Assembly (NCBI GenBank): GCA_012317185.1
Contig: CP048838.1
Location: 434,001-498,000, forward strand
Length of the DNA: 64,000 nt
From: [Clostridium] innocuum
GTDB taxonomy: Bacteria; Bacillota_I; Bacilli_A; Erysipelotrichales; Erysipelotrichaceae
Reading direction: 5' to 3'
The stretch's first letter is position 1; every line of letters begins with the position of its first letter. Made by a program: the position numbers and the translations under genes. The notes under the pieces are model-generated. The model saw only the letters and a program-made list of their open reading frames with translations, searched no databases and had not been told where the DNA came from. This document shows, piece after piece, positions 52,369 through 64,000 of this stretch.

Positions 52369-53850
52369 ATGGAACTATATGATAAGCTTTTAAAACCGAT
52401 AACCGAGGTGAATTATCTCAGAGCCGAGAATGTGGACCGTTACCGCATTATCATTCGCTATTTTTATCAGGAGCATGAAAAAATACATTACTGGATGTTT
52501 AAAGAGGATATTTATGACATGATATCCGCATTACCAGGATATGAAGACTATACCATGGAGAACTGTCAGAATGATTTGCAGGCACTGTGCGACTGGGGGA
52601 ACCTCGTTGCTACACAGGATACCTCCGTTCCCAATACCTTACAGGAATTTAAAAATAAGAAATTTCGCTATCAGCTAAGTGAATATACCGTTGTAATTGA
52701 ACGAATGACAATAGAGCTGGAGCATCTTGCTGTGGAAGGGGCATCCTTGGAACCGACGCTGCTGGAGCGGATTCGTAAACAGATTCTGCAGCTGCTTGCT
52801 GTAAGGGATAAATCCCATATGGAGGTCGCTGACTGGTGGCGAAGTCTGAACGATGATTTCATTCGTTTGAATCAGAACTATCAGGATTACATAAAGACAT
52901 TAAACAGTGCCAAAGCAGAACAAATGATGAAGTCAAGAGAATTTCTGGTATTCAAAGATAAGCTGATCACCTATCTTCAGACATTTGTAAAAAGCCTGCA
53001 GGAGCACGGTATGATCATCGAGGATTATTTGAGCGGTGTAAAGGATGAAGATATGGCGCTGATTTTCGATAAGGTCGCAGAATATGAACTATCGATTCCC
53101 CGCATCAATTCCCATATCACAAAGACTGCCGTACTGGAAAATTGTCAGGGACGGTGGCAGAGTCTTTTCAACTGGTTTGTCGGAGAAAATGATAACAATG
53201 AGGTAAACCGCCTGTTTGAAATTACCAATGAAATCATACGGAAAATTACACGGTATGCACTGCAGATCGGTGAGCTGCACAATCAGGGGGCAAACCGTAA
53301 GGAGGAATACCGGCGTATAGCGGAAATATTCGCAAAATGCAATTCTATGGATGAAGCGCATCGCTTAAGTGCACTGGTGTTTGGGGCAGATACCTGTATG
53401 CATTTGAAAAACATCGCACCAAGGGATACGGAAAGCATTCACAGCGGGGTGTATCAGGAAGCTTCTGCCTTCCTTGCACTGGAGCCGCGTACAAAGGTGG
53501 CAAGAAAAAAGCATGAGCGAAAGCCTGCGGTGGATTACGCGCTGGACCGGCGAATACAGCGTCTGGAGTATGAGGCACAGCGCGAGGCTGAACAGAAGAA
53601 GATAAAGGAATTGAGTAAAAATGGAGAAATCATCTTTTCTCAGCTACCCTTACTTGACAAGGCCACCAGAAAAGCCCTTCTTAGCTGGGTATCCAAGGCA
53701 CTTGCTGCAAGTGAGCGGCGAGCCAAAACAGATCAGGGGCAGTATTATCACATAGAGAAAGAGCGCGAAGGGGATTGCGTGCTGCAATGTGAGGATGGAA
53801 ATCTGATAATGCCATGCTTCAAAATCCTGTTTGATGAGGAATTATCATGA
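52369..53850 (+). CDS. jetA: Wadjet protein JetA, TIGR02677/DUF2397 family (kleisin-like)
   Basis: The 493-residue protein starts with the family block LKPITEVNYLRAENVDRYRI, then YWMFKEDIYDMISA, CDWGNLVATQDTS and FRYQLSEYTVVIERM. It acts as the MukF-like kleisin that bridges the JetC heads in the SMC-type Wadjet complex, which recognises and helps cut circular plasmid DNA. The ATG at 52369 follows GGTGAGGG; the GTG at 52360 lies in that site. It overlaps jetB by four bases. It is intact. Confidence 0.9.
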   Translation: MELYDKLLKPITEVNYLRAENVDRYRIIIRYFYQEHEKIHYWMFKEDIYDMISALPGYEDYTMENCQNDLQALCDWGNLVATQDTSVPNTLQEFKNKKFRYQLSEYTVVIERMTIELEHLAVEGASLEPTLLERIRKQILQLLAVRDKSHMEVADWWRSLNDDFIRLNQNYQDYIKTLNSAKAEQMMKSREFLVFKDKLITYLQTFVKSLQEHGMIIEDYLSGVKDEDMALIFDKVAEYELSIPRINSHITKTAVLENCQGRWQSLFNWFVGENDNNEVNRLFEITNEIIRKITRYALQIGELHNQGANRKEEYRRIAEIFAKCNSMDEAHRLSALVFGADTCMHLKNIAPRDTESIHSGVYQEASAFLALEPRTKVARKKHERKPAVDYALDRRIQRLEYEAQREAEQKKIKELSKNGEIIFSQLPLLDKATRKALLSWVSKALAASERRAKTDQGQYYHIEKEREGDCVLQCEDGNLIMPCFKILFDEELS

Positions 53851-54977
53851 AAATTATAGAAGAACTGATGAATCATCGCTGGATTCTGAAAAGTCAGGAT
53901 CCGCAGCTGTATTATGAAATAAAGGATAATGCGAAGGAATTGAAGAAGAAGCTGCAGGAGAAATTCGGCTATGCACTCATCATCAATCCATATCTTGTAA
54001 AGCTGGAAAAAATCCCAGGCAAAGCGGAAGGCTGGATGGGGATTACTGAATTTGAAACGCTGATGGAATACCAGATGTTCTGTTATCTGCTCATGCTTCT
54101 GGAAGACAAGGAAGCAGGGGAACGCTTTATCCTGAGTAATATCTGTGAATTTATTCAGGTGCAGTTTCCAAAAGGCGAGCTGGAATGGACAAGTCTGCGA
54201 GCAAGAAGACAGCTTGTGCGGGTACTGCAATATGCTCTTAAAATGGGGATGATCATTTCCCGTGAGGGTGATGAGGATTACTTTCTAAAGGATGAAACCA
54301 GTGATATATTATATGAAAACACCGGGGTATCACGCTATTTCATACGCAACATACCCAAAGATATTATGGATTTTCATGAACCGGAGGACTTTTTACAGAG
54401 TGAGTGGTTTGATATGGAAGAGGATCGCGGTATTGTCCGCCGGCAGCGTATTTATCGTAGACTCATGCTTTCCTGCGGTGTCTATCATACAGCAGGAGAG
54501 GATAAGGATGATGATTTCGGCTATATTCGTAATTACCGCAGAAATATAGAAAATGATTTTCAGAGTCTGTTTCCCTGTCAGCTGCATGTGCATTCCTCCA
54601 GCGCCTTTCTGGTTCTGGAAGAAGACTGCTCTATGGGGAAAGTCTTTCCAAAGACGCATGCCTATTATGATTTGCTGTTGATTGTCCATGACGATCTGCG
54701 CAAACGGGTAAAGACTTTCCGTCTTTCTCTGGATCAGCATGAGGGTATCACACTGCGGCTGGAAGAATATCTTGCCATCGTTCAGCGTCTGATCAAGAAA
54801 AACAATGCGTTACTGCCAAAGAAATATCAGATTGAAAATCGCAGAGTGGAAGACAGTGCAGTGGATGTATGCAATCTTGCACAGACCTTGGGCTTTGCAC
54901 AGGTACAGCAGGAGAATATTTATATCTATCCGATTGCCGGAAAAATAACAGGAACATATGCGGAGGTAACAGAATGA
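53847..54977 (+). CDS. jetB: Wadjet protein JetB, TIGR02678/DUF2398 family (KITE-like)
   Basis: The 376-residue protein has the DUF2398 features: ELMNHRWILKSQDPQLYYEI at the N-terminus, FCYLLMLLEDKEAGERFILS, VRVLQYALKMGMII and DETSDILYENTGVSRYFIRN. It corresponds to MukE, the winged-helix partner of the kleisin. It overlaps jetA and jetC by four bases each (ATGA), so all are co-translated. It is intact. Confidence 0.9.
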   Translation: MKIIEELMNHRWILKSQDPQLYYEIKDNAKELKKKLQEKFGYALIINPYLVKLEKIPGKAEGWMGITEFETLMEYQMFCYLLMLLEDKEAGERFILSNICEFIQVQFPKGELEWTSLRARRQLVRVLQYALKMGMIISREGDEDYFLKDETSDILYENTGVSRYFIRNIPKDIMDFHEPEDFLQSEWFDMEEDRGIVRRQRIYRRLMLSCGVYHTAGEDKDDDFGYIRNYRRNIENDFQSLFPCQLHVHSSSAFLVLEEDCSMGKVFPKTHAYYDLLLIVHDDLRKRVKTFRLSLDQHEGITLRLEEYLAIVQRLIKKNNALLPKKYQIENRRVEDSAVDVCNLAQTLGFAQVQQENIYIYPIAGKITGTYAEVTE

Positions 54978-56251
54978 GTGAACTAATTAGCAAATGGCAC
55001 ATGCACCGGCTGGGGCTGGTTGATTTCTGGTATTATGTAAACGAGGAATTTCCCTTTAAAGATGGTCACATGCTGCTCAGAGGAAGCAACGGTTCCGGTA
55101 AATCTGTCACAATGCAAAGCTTTATACCACTGCTGCTGGATGGAAATAAAAGCAGTGAGCGTCTGGATCCTTTTGGTACACGCTCCCGTAAAATAGAAAA
55201 CTATCTATTGGAGGAGGGCGGTGAACGAACAGATCGCATCGGCTATCTGTATCTGGAATTTAAACGCTCGGACAGTGAGGTTTACAAAACCATAGGGATG
55301 GGTCTGCACGCGAAACAGGGGCGACCGCTTGTATCCTGGTATTTTGTAATTGAGGATAATCTGAGAATCAACAGGGATGTGCAGCTGCTGGATCATAACC
55401 TGGCAATTACAAAGCCGGTGTTGAAAAACCGTATCGGCGACACGCAGGTCATGGATTCGCAAAAAGAATATATGGACAGAGTGAATCAGGCACTGTTTGG
55501 CTTTGAAACCAGCGAGGAATATAAGGAAGCTATTACATTGCTGCTGCAGCTGCGCTCACCTAAGCTGAGCAATTCCTTGAAACCAACCATGATCAATGAA
55601 ATCCTGAGTGAATCCTTGCAGCCGTTGAGCGAGGATGATCTTCGTCCAATGAGTGAAGCAATATCCAATATGGATAATATCAAGGATCAGCTGGATGCCT
55701 TAAAGCAAAGCTATGCTTCTGCAAAGGCGGTTTATCAGGTGTTTGAGCAGTACAGTCATGCCGTATTGTTTGAAAAATATCATATCTACCAGACTGTCAG
55801 GCAGACGGCCGTAAAACTACACGAAGCTTATCAAAAACATGAGGAGGAATTGCAGCAGCATCAACAGGAAACAAAACAGAAGCAGGAAAACCGTACGCAG
55901 CTTGCACAGGAACAGGGACTGTTAACAGAAGAAAAACTTTCTCTGGCAACAGACGATCTGCAGCGGCTGGTGGAGGATTGCACAAGACTGACTGCTGAGA
56001 AAGAAGATAATTTACAGAAGCTTCAGCATAAGGAAAACCAGGAAGAGGAAAAAAGTAATCGTCTTCAGGAACTTAGAGTACAGCATAAGACACAGAATGA
56101 TCGATGTGAGCAAGCCTTATCTGAAATGAAGGATGCCTTTGCCCAGCTGGATGAACTGCAGGAGGAGCTGCTGCTGGAGGATCATCTCCTGTTAAAAGAG
56201 GAGCTCTTTGAGCACCCGGACACTCCATATGATTTTACATATATCGGAAAG

Positions 56252-56254
56252 TGA
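56252..56254 (+). other. In-frame TGA within jetC
   Basis: The codon lies between AAG and CTG in a frame that is open on both sides for more than 1.2 kb. One base change from TGG or CGA would explain it. TGA ends many genes in this window, so it is a real stop. Confidence 0.85.
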
Positions 56255-58622
56255 CTGGATGCAAAGCTTCGCTTACTTGAGGAAGGACTGCAGCTGTTTA
56301 ATTCGTATGATGTTGCAACGTCACACCACAAGCAGCTGGTGGAAGAATTAGAGCAGCAGAAGCAGACGAATGAGCAGCAGGAACAGCTGGTGGCACAGCT
56401 TGATGAGCAATATGATCGCATCGTGGAGGAGTATAAAGAAAGAATCAGTCAGTGGTCTGCAAACAATCGGCATCTAAAGCTGACGGATGAGGAATTCCAT
56501 GAAATGATGCATCTTCTTATGCAGTATGAGGAACAGCCGGACTTTTATAAGCTGACGGATATCGTTCAGCAAAGCTATCAGACGCTATATAAGGAAATCA
56601 TTCACCTGCAAATTGAGCAAAAGGATATAGCGGAAACCTGTAGGATGAATTTGGAACAGAAGAGCGCAGAGCTGCACATGTGGCAGACACAAAAGGATCC
56701 ATCTCCTGCAATTGCTGGGGAACAGGAGCAGGCACGCCAGCTTCTGAAACAGCATCAGATTGAAAGCCGCAGCTTTTACACCCTTCTGGAATTTGATGAG
56801 CAGATGGATGAGGAACTGCGCGCATTGTGTGAAGAGGCATTGCTGCGTCTGGGAGTACTGGATGCACAGGTGGTACATGCGAGCTCCCGACCATGGATTG
56901 AAACCCTATCATCTGGAAGCGGGGATATGTATTTCTTTACACAGCGCAACGTAAGGGATTTACAACCGTATTATCTGAAGGGGGCAACTCCTGAGCAGCT
57001 TGCGGATGAAATCAATACCGTTCTGACATCCCTTCATATCACGTATGACGGTAAACTGCAGCTGCACGATGCCATGTTTCAAACCGGAATCGTACAGGGA
57101 AAGCTTTATCAATCTGTACCGGCAAGATACATCGGAGAAAATGCAAGACAGAAATACAGAGAACAAATGATTCTGCAGTTACAGAAAGCATGTGACATGC
57201 TGAAAAAGGAATATGATCAGGAAATGCAGAAACTCACGGATCTGGACAAACGATTGGAGCAGCTGGAACAGGAAGCATCCGCTTTTGTAAAAGAAGATGA
57301 TCTGCATCTTGCCCTACAGCAGTTAAATGAGGGGCGAAGAATATTGCAGCACGATATTGCCTGCTATCATCAGATGGAGGAGCGTCTGCGTAGACATTTG
57401 GAAGCGATGCAGGTAATTGAAAAGCAGCTGCGGGAAACTGCAGGTAAATTATCGATTACGCTGCGCCGCAATGTATTTGAACAACAGAAGGATGGTTATA
57501 ACAGCTACAGAAAACTGTTACAGCTGGTACAAACAAAACAGCCGATATTCATACAATCTCTCGACTTTGTGAAAAGCTGTGAAACGCAAATAGAAGATGC
57601 CTTTCGGGATGTTTCGGAATTCAAAGCAGAAATCGATACGTTAAGAGAACTGATAAAAAAACAAAACCTTCTTCTGCAGCAAAAGGAAAAACAGCTGAAG
57701 GATTTGGGGTATGAGGATAAACAGAAACGGTTACAGCAGATCGAAGAACGATTGCATAAGCTGCCGGATCTTATGCAGGAACTGGATACACGTTTGGGAC
57801 AGCTGCAAAGTCTTGTAGCCGCAACGTCACAGGATCTGGAACGCACAAAGCAGGATATCGAACATCAGGATGCTCTGGTTTCAACGTATTTTGATGTTGT
57901 GAAAAACGAAGCTGCACTCGGATATACGAATATTCCTTTATGTGAAGATGGACAGCTGATCAAGGAAATACGGAATCTGGAAAAACAGACAGAAGTCCTA
58001 AAGAAACCGGAAGCATTGAAAATGGATCTTCAGACAGCTTATTACAATCATCGAAGCAATCTGCAGGAATACAATCTGACCTTCACAACGGATGATACAT
58101 GGGAAGAACTCACAGATATCAGTGCCAGACTGGATATCAATGCGCGATATCAGGGAACCTCTCTTTCCTTTCCAGAACTGCTTGACTGTCTGCAACGTGA
58201 TGTTGATTTACAGAACAATCTGCTTGTAGACTCGGACCGTCACCTGTTTGAGGATATCCTGGTGAATATTATCAGTAAAAAGGTACGTATCCGTATACAA
58301 AACAGCCGTGCGTGGGTGGATACCATGAACCGCTATATGAACGCAATGAATACCAGCAGCGGACTGCATCTGAATCTGCAGTGGAAGAGCAAAAAAGCGG
58401 AAAGTGAAGAAGAAATGGATACCAGACAGCTGGTGGAAATCCTGCAAAAGGATGTCAAAGTCGTAAAGGAAAGTGATTTAAAACGTCTGTCTTCCCACTT
58501 CCGGTCAAAAATTGCTGCCGCAAGAAATCTGCAAAATATTGAAAACAACACCTTAAGCTTTCATCAGCTGATGCGTCAGGTTATGGATTATCGAAAATGG
58601 TTTGAATTCAAAATCATGGCAC

Positions 58623-58629
58623 AAAAAAA
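58623..58629 (+). repeat. A7 homopolymer at the jetC frameshift
   Basis: The seven A residues shift the frame by +1; six would restore it. Such tracts are slippage sites, so the change could be a reversible phase switch, a polymerase-slippage point rescued in part of the transcripts, or a sequencing error. Confidence 0.8.
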
Positions 58630-59005
58630 CCGGAGAAGCTAAAAAAGAGCTTACGAACAATACCTTCTATGCTTTTAGCGGAGGTGAGAAAGCAATGGCG
58701 ATGTACGTGCCTCTGTTCTCAGCCGTAGCCGCAAAATTTGAAAGTGCCAGAGAGGATGCGCCGTTGCTGATTGCCCTGGATGAGGCATTTGCAGGAGTGG
58801 ATGAAAAGAACATATACAATATGTTCGATTTGATCAGCAAATTTAAATTTGACTATATTATGAATTCACAGGTTCTATGGGGAGACTACGCTTCCGTAAA
58901 AGGTCTTGCCATTTATGAACTGTTTCGTCCGGAAAACGCTCGTTTTGTAACTGTGATTCCATATGAATGGGATGGGCATATAAAACGCATGAAGGGAGAT
59001 TTATC

Positions 59006-60289
59006 ATGATAGAGGATGCATTTGCACAATATCTTTTACAGGATACCGGCTTTCGACGTGTGACTGATCTATGGATTCGTCAATATCAGAAGCTACAGCA
59101 TTTTGGAGGAACAATATGTATCAAGGATCCTGAGGATGATGAGCGTGAGGCAATTGGGGGCTTACTCGGTAAGGATTACTGGGGAGTCCGTGACATTTCC
59201 ATACCTTATTCTGTCTGGGAAAAGGCAATCGAGGACAGCCGGTTTGCCGGAAGTGATTTTCTTCGTGTACTCGAAATTTATAAGGGAGAAAGCATACTGA
59301 CGAACAAAGAACAGAAAGAAATAAAGGCTCAAAAGGAACAGCAGGATATGCGATCTCTATCCAAACGCTATGCATGCACAAAAGCTGGAGAGTGGCTAAA
59401 CTGGATGCAGGAAACAAATCATAAAAGCTATGGAAATATCCGTCAGCTGCTAAACAATAATAAGTGGCAGACAGTATGTTTTATATTGGACGCAATTAAT
59501 CAGCTGCCTGTTTGGAAGCAGGAAATAGAAACTATGGCAGTATTCGCCTCCTCAGTGACCCAGGATCCACATTTCTTTGATAAAGGCATTGAGAATACGC
59601 TGCTGTTTCAGGGAATCTGTTACTTCCTTAATGTCGAGGAACAGGATATCAGTCTGGCAGAGAAGAACAAGCTGTATTATGAAGCCGGTTTATTAAAAGA
59701 TGATTTATCAAACAGCTGTATGATTGCGCATCTGAATGCAGAAGGCAGAGATGGAAAAGTACATGAGGCATGGAAAGGATTCTTTGACCGCTATGAGGCA
59801 TGGACAGTGTCTTTGTACAATCTGCAGCAAATCCATAACATATCTGACGCTATTAAAGCAGTTTATATTGTGGAGAATCCATCGGTATTCCGTTCTTTGT
59901 TTTTGGAGGGGAAAAGGCTGGGCAAGGAACAGATCGGCTTTGTATGCACAAATGGTCAGCTAAATCTGTGCGGCTATGTATTGCTGGATCTCATACAGAA
60001 AAGTAACATTCTCATGTATTATGCAGGGGACTTTGATCCTGAGGGAATTCTGATTGCGGATAAGCTAAAGCAGCGTTATAAAGATGATTTGCATTTATGG
60101 AAAAGTACAGTGGAGGAATATCATAGGATTATGTCAACCTCATCCATCAGTGAAAAGCGTCTCTTGTCATTGCAAAACTGCAGGAGTGAAGAATTACAGG
60201 CACTTTGCAGAGAACTTGAAAAGCACGCATACAGTGGTTATCAGGAGGCATTGCTATCCTTATATATTGAGGAAATAAAAAATTCTTAA
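59006..60289 (+). CDS. jetD: Wadjet protein JetD, TIGR02679/DUF2399 family (TOPRIM nuclease)
   Basis: The 427-residue protein has the N-terminal FRRVTDLWIRQYQKLQHFGG block and a C-terminal TOPRIM domain with VYIVENPSVF (catalytic Glu motif, about 290-300) and YYAGDFDPEGILIADKL (DxD motif, about 336-352). It cuts the DNA loop extruded by JetABC. The ATG at 59006 overlaps the jetC stop. It is intact, so the nuclease may be made without its loader. Confidence 0.9.
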   Translation: MIEDAFAQYLLQDTGFRRVTDLWIRQYQKLQHFGGTICIKDPEDDEREAIGGLLGKDYWGVRDISIPYSVWEKAIEDSRFAGSDFLRVLEIYKGESILTNKEQKEIKAQKEQQDMRSLSKRYACTKAGEWLNWMQETNHKSYGNIRQLLNNNKWQTVCFILDAINQLPVWKQEIETMAVFASSVTQDPHFFDKGIENTLLFQGICYFLNVEEQDISLAEKNKLYYEAGLLKDDLSNSCMIAHLNAEGRDGKVHEAWKGFFDRYEAWTVSLYNLQQIHNISDAIKAVYIVENPSVFRSLFLEGKRLGKEQIGFVCTNGQLNLCGYVLLDLIQKSNILMYYAGDFDPEGILIADKLKQRYKDDLHLWKSTVEEYHRIMSTSSISEKRLLSLQNCRSEELQALCRELEKHAYSGYQEALLSLYIEEIKNS

Positions 60290-60322
60290 AATAAATGTTC
60301 TATCTTGTTTTAAAGTATATTC

Positions 60323-60376
60323 AAAAAGGAGAATTCAAATAAAAAATGATTTCATTGTGTTGAGTTCTCCTTTTAT
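60323..60376. terminator. Hairpin after jetD
   Basis: AAAAGGAGAATTCAA pairs with TTGAGTTCTCCTTTT (one wobble) around a 21-base loop. It can stop the Wadjet transcript; its GAGAATTCAA core recurs in the repeat at 50184-50233. Confidence 0.75.
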
Positions 60377-60647
60377 GAATTACTACCATCGTGTATAAAC
60401 GAAAGCAGTGAGCCTTTTTCTTATACCCCTCTATGTTTGATAATGAATAGAATGTGAAAATTGAGAATATCGTTTGAGAAATATATGGATTGCTGTATCT
60501 TTTATTTATTCAGGTTAAATAAGATATGTGTTGGAAAACATATGAACGTTGACTGTTTATTTATATGCCTTCCTTATATATGGAGGCAGCGAGCTTTTAG
60601 AGGTAATACATTGGTAAATAAAAATATTAAAAAAATGAAATTTATTG
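60377..60647 (+). other. AT-rich region upstream of the rRNA operon
   Basis: No gene is supported here. The stretch becomes A-rich just before the rRNA promoter (60618-60645), as expected of an UP-element region that binds the RNA polymerase alpha subunit. Confidence 0.5.
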
Positions 60648-60676
60648 TTGACATAGTGTTTGATTCGTTGTATTAT
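60648..60676 (+). promoter_or_regulatory. rRNA operon promoter
   Basis: A consensus TTGACA (60648-60653), a 17-base spacer and TATTAT (60671-60676) form a strong promoter, with an A-rich UP-like stretch upstream. Initiation would fall near 60683. Confidence 0.9.
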
Positions 60677-60716
60677 ATACGAGCGCTGATGAGTACAGCG
60701 GCAAACGAAATAGAAA

Positions 60717-60744
60717 TTTCGGTCTTTGAAAACTGAACAGGAAA
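60717..60744 (+). promoter_or_regulatory. rRNA leader: boxA-like element and 5' arm of the 16S processing stem
   Basis: TCTTTGAAAACTGAA (60723-60737) recurs in the spacer at 62456-62470 and resembles the antitermination/leader element of Firmicutes rRNA operons. AAAACTGAACAGGAAA (60729-60744) is exactly complementary to 62406-62421. Confidence 0.75.
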
Positions 60745-60830
60745 CGTCAATTATTTGAGAAAACAATATTCTCGGTATAACGATAACAAAAATGAAATTC
60801 AAACGCAAGTCATGCGTTAGAGCTAAATCA

Positions 60831-62372
<1,542 letters not shown>

Positions 62373-62603
62373 AAGGAGAAAGTACAAAAGAAGAGTTATC
62401 GAACATTTCCTGTTCAGTTTTGGAAGACTGATCTTCCAAACGAAAAAGAAGTCGATCTTTGAAAACTGAATAACAGAAGACATATGAAGGTCTATAACGA
62501 AAGTTGTAAACGAACATAGATATTCACGAGTAGAAAGTTAAACAAAACAGAAAACTCAAGCAAAAACCTAAGCAAAGAAAAGAACGCTTTAGAACTTAAT
62601 CGT
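62373..62603 (+). other. 16S-23S spacer without tRNA genes
   Basis: The spacer is about 230 bases long. It holds the 3' arm of the 16S stem (62406-62421), a perfect nine-base hairpin (TTTGGAAGA/TCTTCCAAA, 62419-62440) and a second TCTTTGAAAACTGAA element (62456-62470). I see no cloverleaf and no GTTCGA-type T arm. Confidence 0.85.

Positions 62604-64000
<1,397 letters not shown>

Larger units (their letters stand above)
54974..59009 (+). pseudogene. jetC: Wadjet protein JetC (SMC-like ATPase, TIGR02680), broken by a TGA and a frameshift
   Basis: The full reading is about 1345 codons. The N-terminal head has Walker A GSNGSGKS (residues 37-44); long Gln/Glu-rich coiled coils follow; the C-terminal head has AFSGGEKAMAMYVPL and LLIALDEAFAGVDE. 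Two lesions split it. Codon 427 is an in-frame TGA at 56252-56254 within otherwise continuous coding (GK-stop-LDAKLRLL). At 58623-58629 an A7 tract puts the ATPase signature and Walker B out of frame; with six A the frame would continue as AQKTGEAKKEL. As read, no complete SMC protein can form. Confidence 0.85.

Noticed and set aside
56252..56254. Recoding of the jetC TGA as selenocysteine or tryptophan
   Set aside because: TGA ends many genes here, no SECIS-like hairpin directly follows, and SMC proteins have no need for selenocysteine.
62373..62603. tRNA genes in the 16S-23S spacer
   Set aside because: No cloverleaf or T-arm motif is visible in the 230 bases.

Overview
The window is a Gram-positive (Firmicutes) chromosome segment. 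The 16S gene at the right end, the gene content and the AGGAGG-type ribosome binding sites suggest an Erysipelotrichaceae genome close to [Clostridium] innocuum. That assignment rests on recognition by eye, not on a search.

Layout, left to right. 1-2160: the tail of a HAD phosphatase, an RpiR-type regulator, then the relic of a type III toxin-antitoxin (ToxIN/AbiQ) module. 2442-5122: an AgrA/AgrC-like LytTR-GHKL pair and a small membrane protein. 5318-8593: an OmpR-type two-component system and its probable target, a four-repeat PepSY protein; both promoters carry the same direct-repeat box. 8768-10928 (minus): a duplicated-domain DUF1538 membrane protein and a tandem P-II-like protein. 11249-20005: a guanine riboswitch, a purine permease, an NTPase, a FecCD-type metal or oxyanion ABC importer, the three subunits of a xanthine dehydrogenase-type molybdoenzyme and a MobA/MocA-like nucleotidyltransferase, which together look like one purine-catabolism operon that also supplies its own cofactor. 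20671-22565: ung and folC.

22663-30357: an RpiR regulator and a mannose-family PTS locus (YcxB-like protein, SIS protein, NanE, PatB-type C-S lyase, EIIA-B-C-D, GntR regulator) with three copies of a palindromic candidate GntR operator. 30420-36693: recQ, a PfkB kinase, msrA, a folate ECF transporter gene under a tetrahydrofolate riboswitch (minus), pta and a small DUF2007-like protein. 36911-40147: a patatin phospholipase, a collagen-like surface protein and a glycosyltransferase that may modify it. 40361-44457: a MarR regulator and a heterodimeric ABC exporter.

44574-60289 is the accessory region. It holds a NUDIX hydrolase, a candidate type IV restriction enzyme (EVE-like domain plus HNH) with an XRE controller, a heavily decayed hydantoinase pseudogene, a YHYH surface protein, two unrecognised genes, and a Wadjet (JetABCD) plasmid-defence locus of the DUF2397/DUF2398/TIGR02680/DUF2399 type. 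The Wadjet locus has a divergent WYL regulator and two or three accessory small genes, one of them HIRAN-like. The WYL gene carries a frameshift; jetC carries an in-frame TGA and a frameshift in an A7 tract. As read, the locus is inactive or switched off. 60648-64000: rRNA promoter, 16S rRNA, a tRNA-less spacer and the first half of 23S rRNA.
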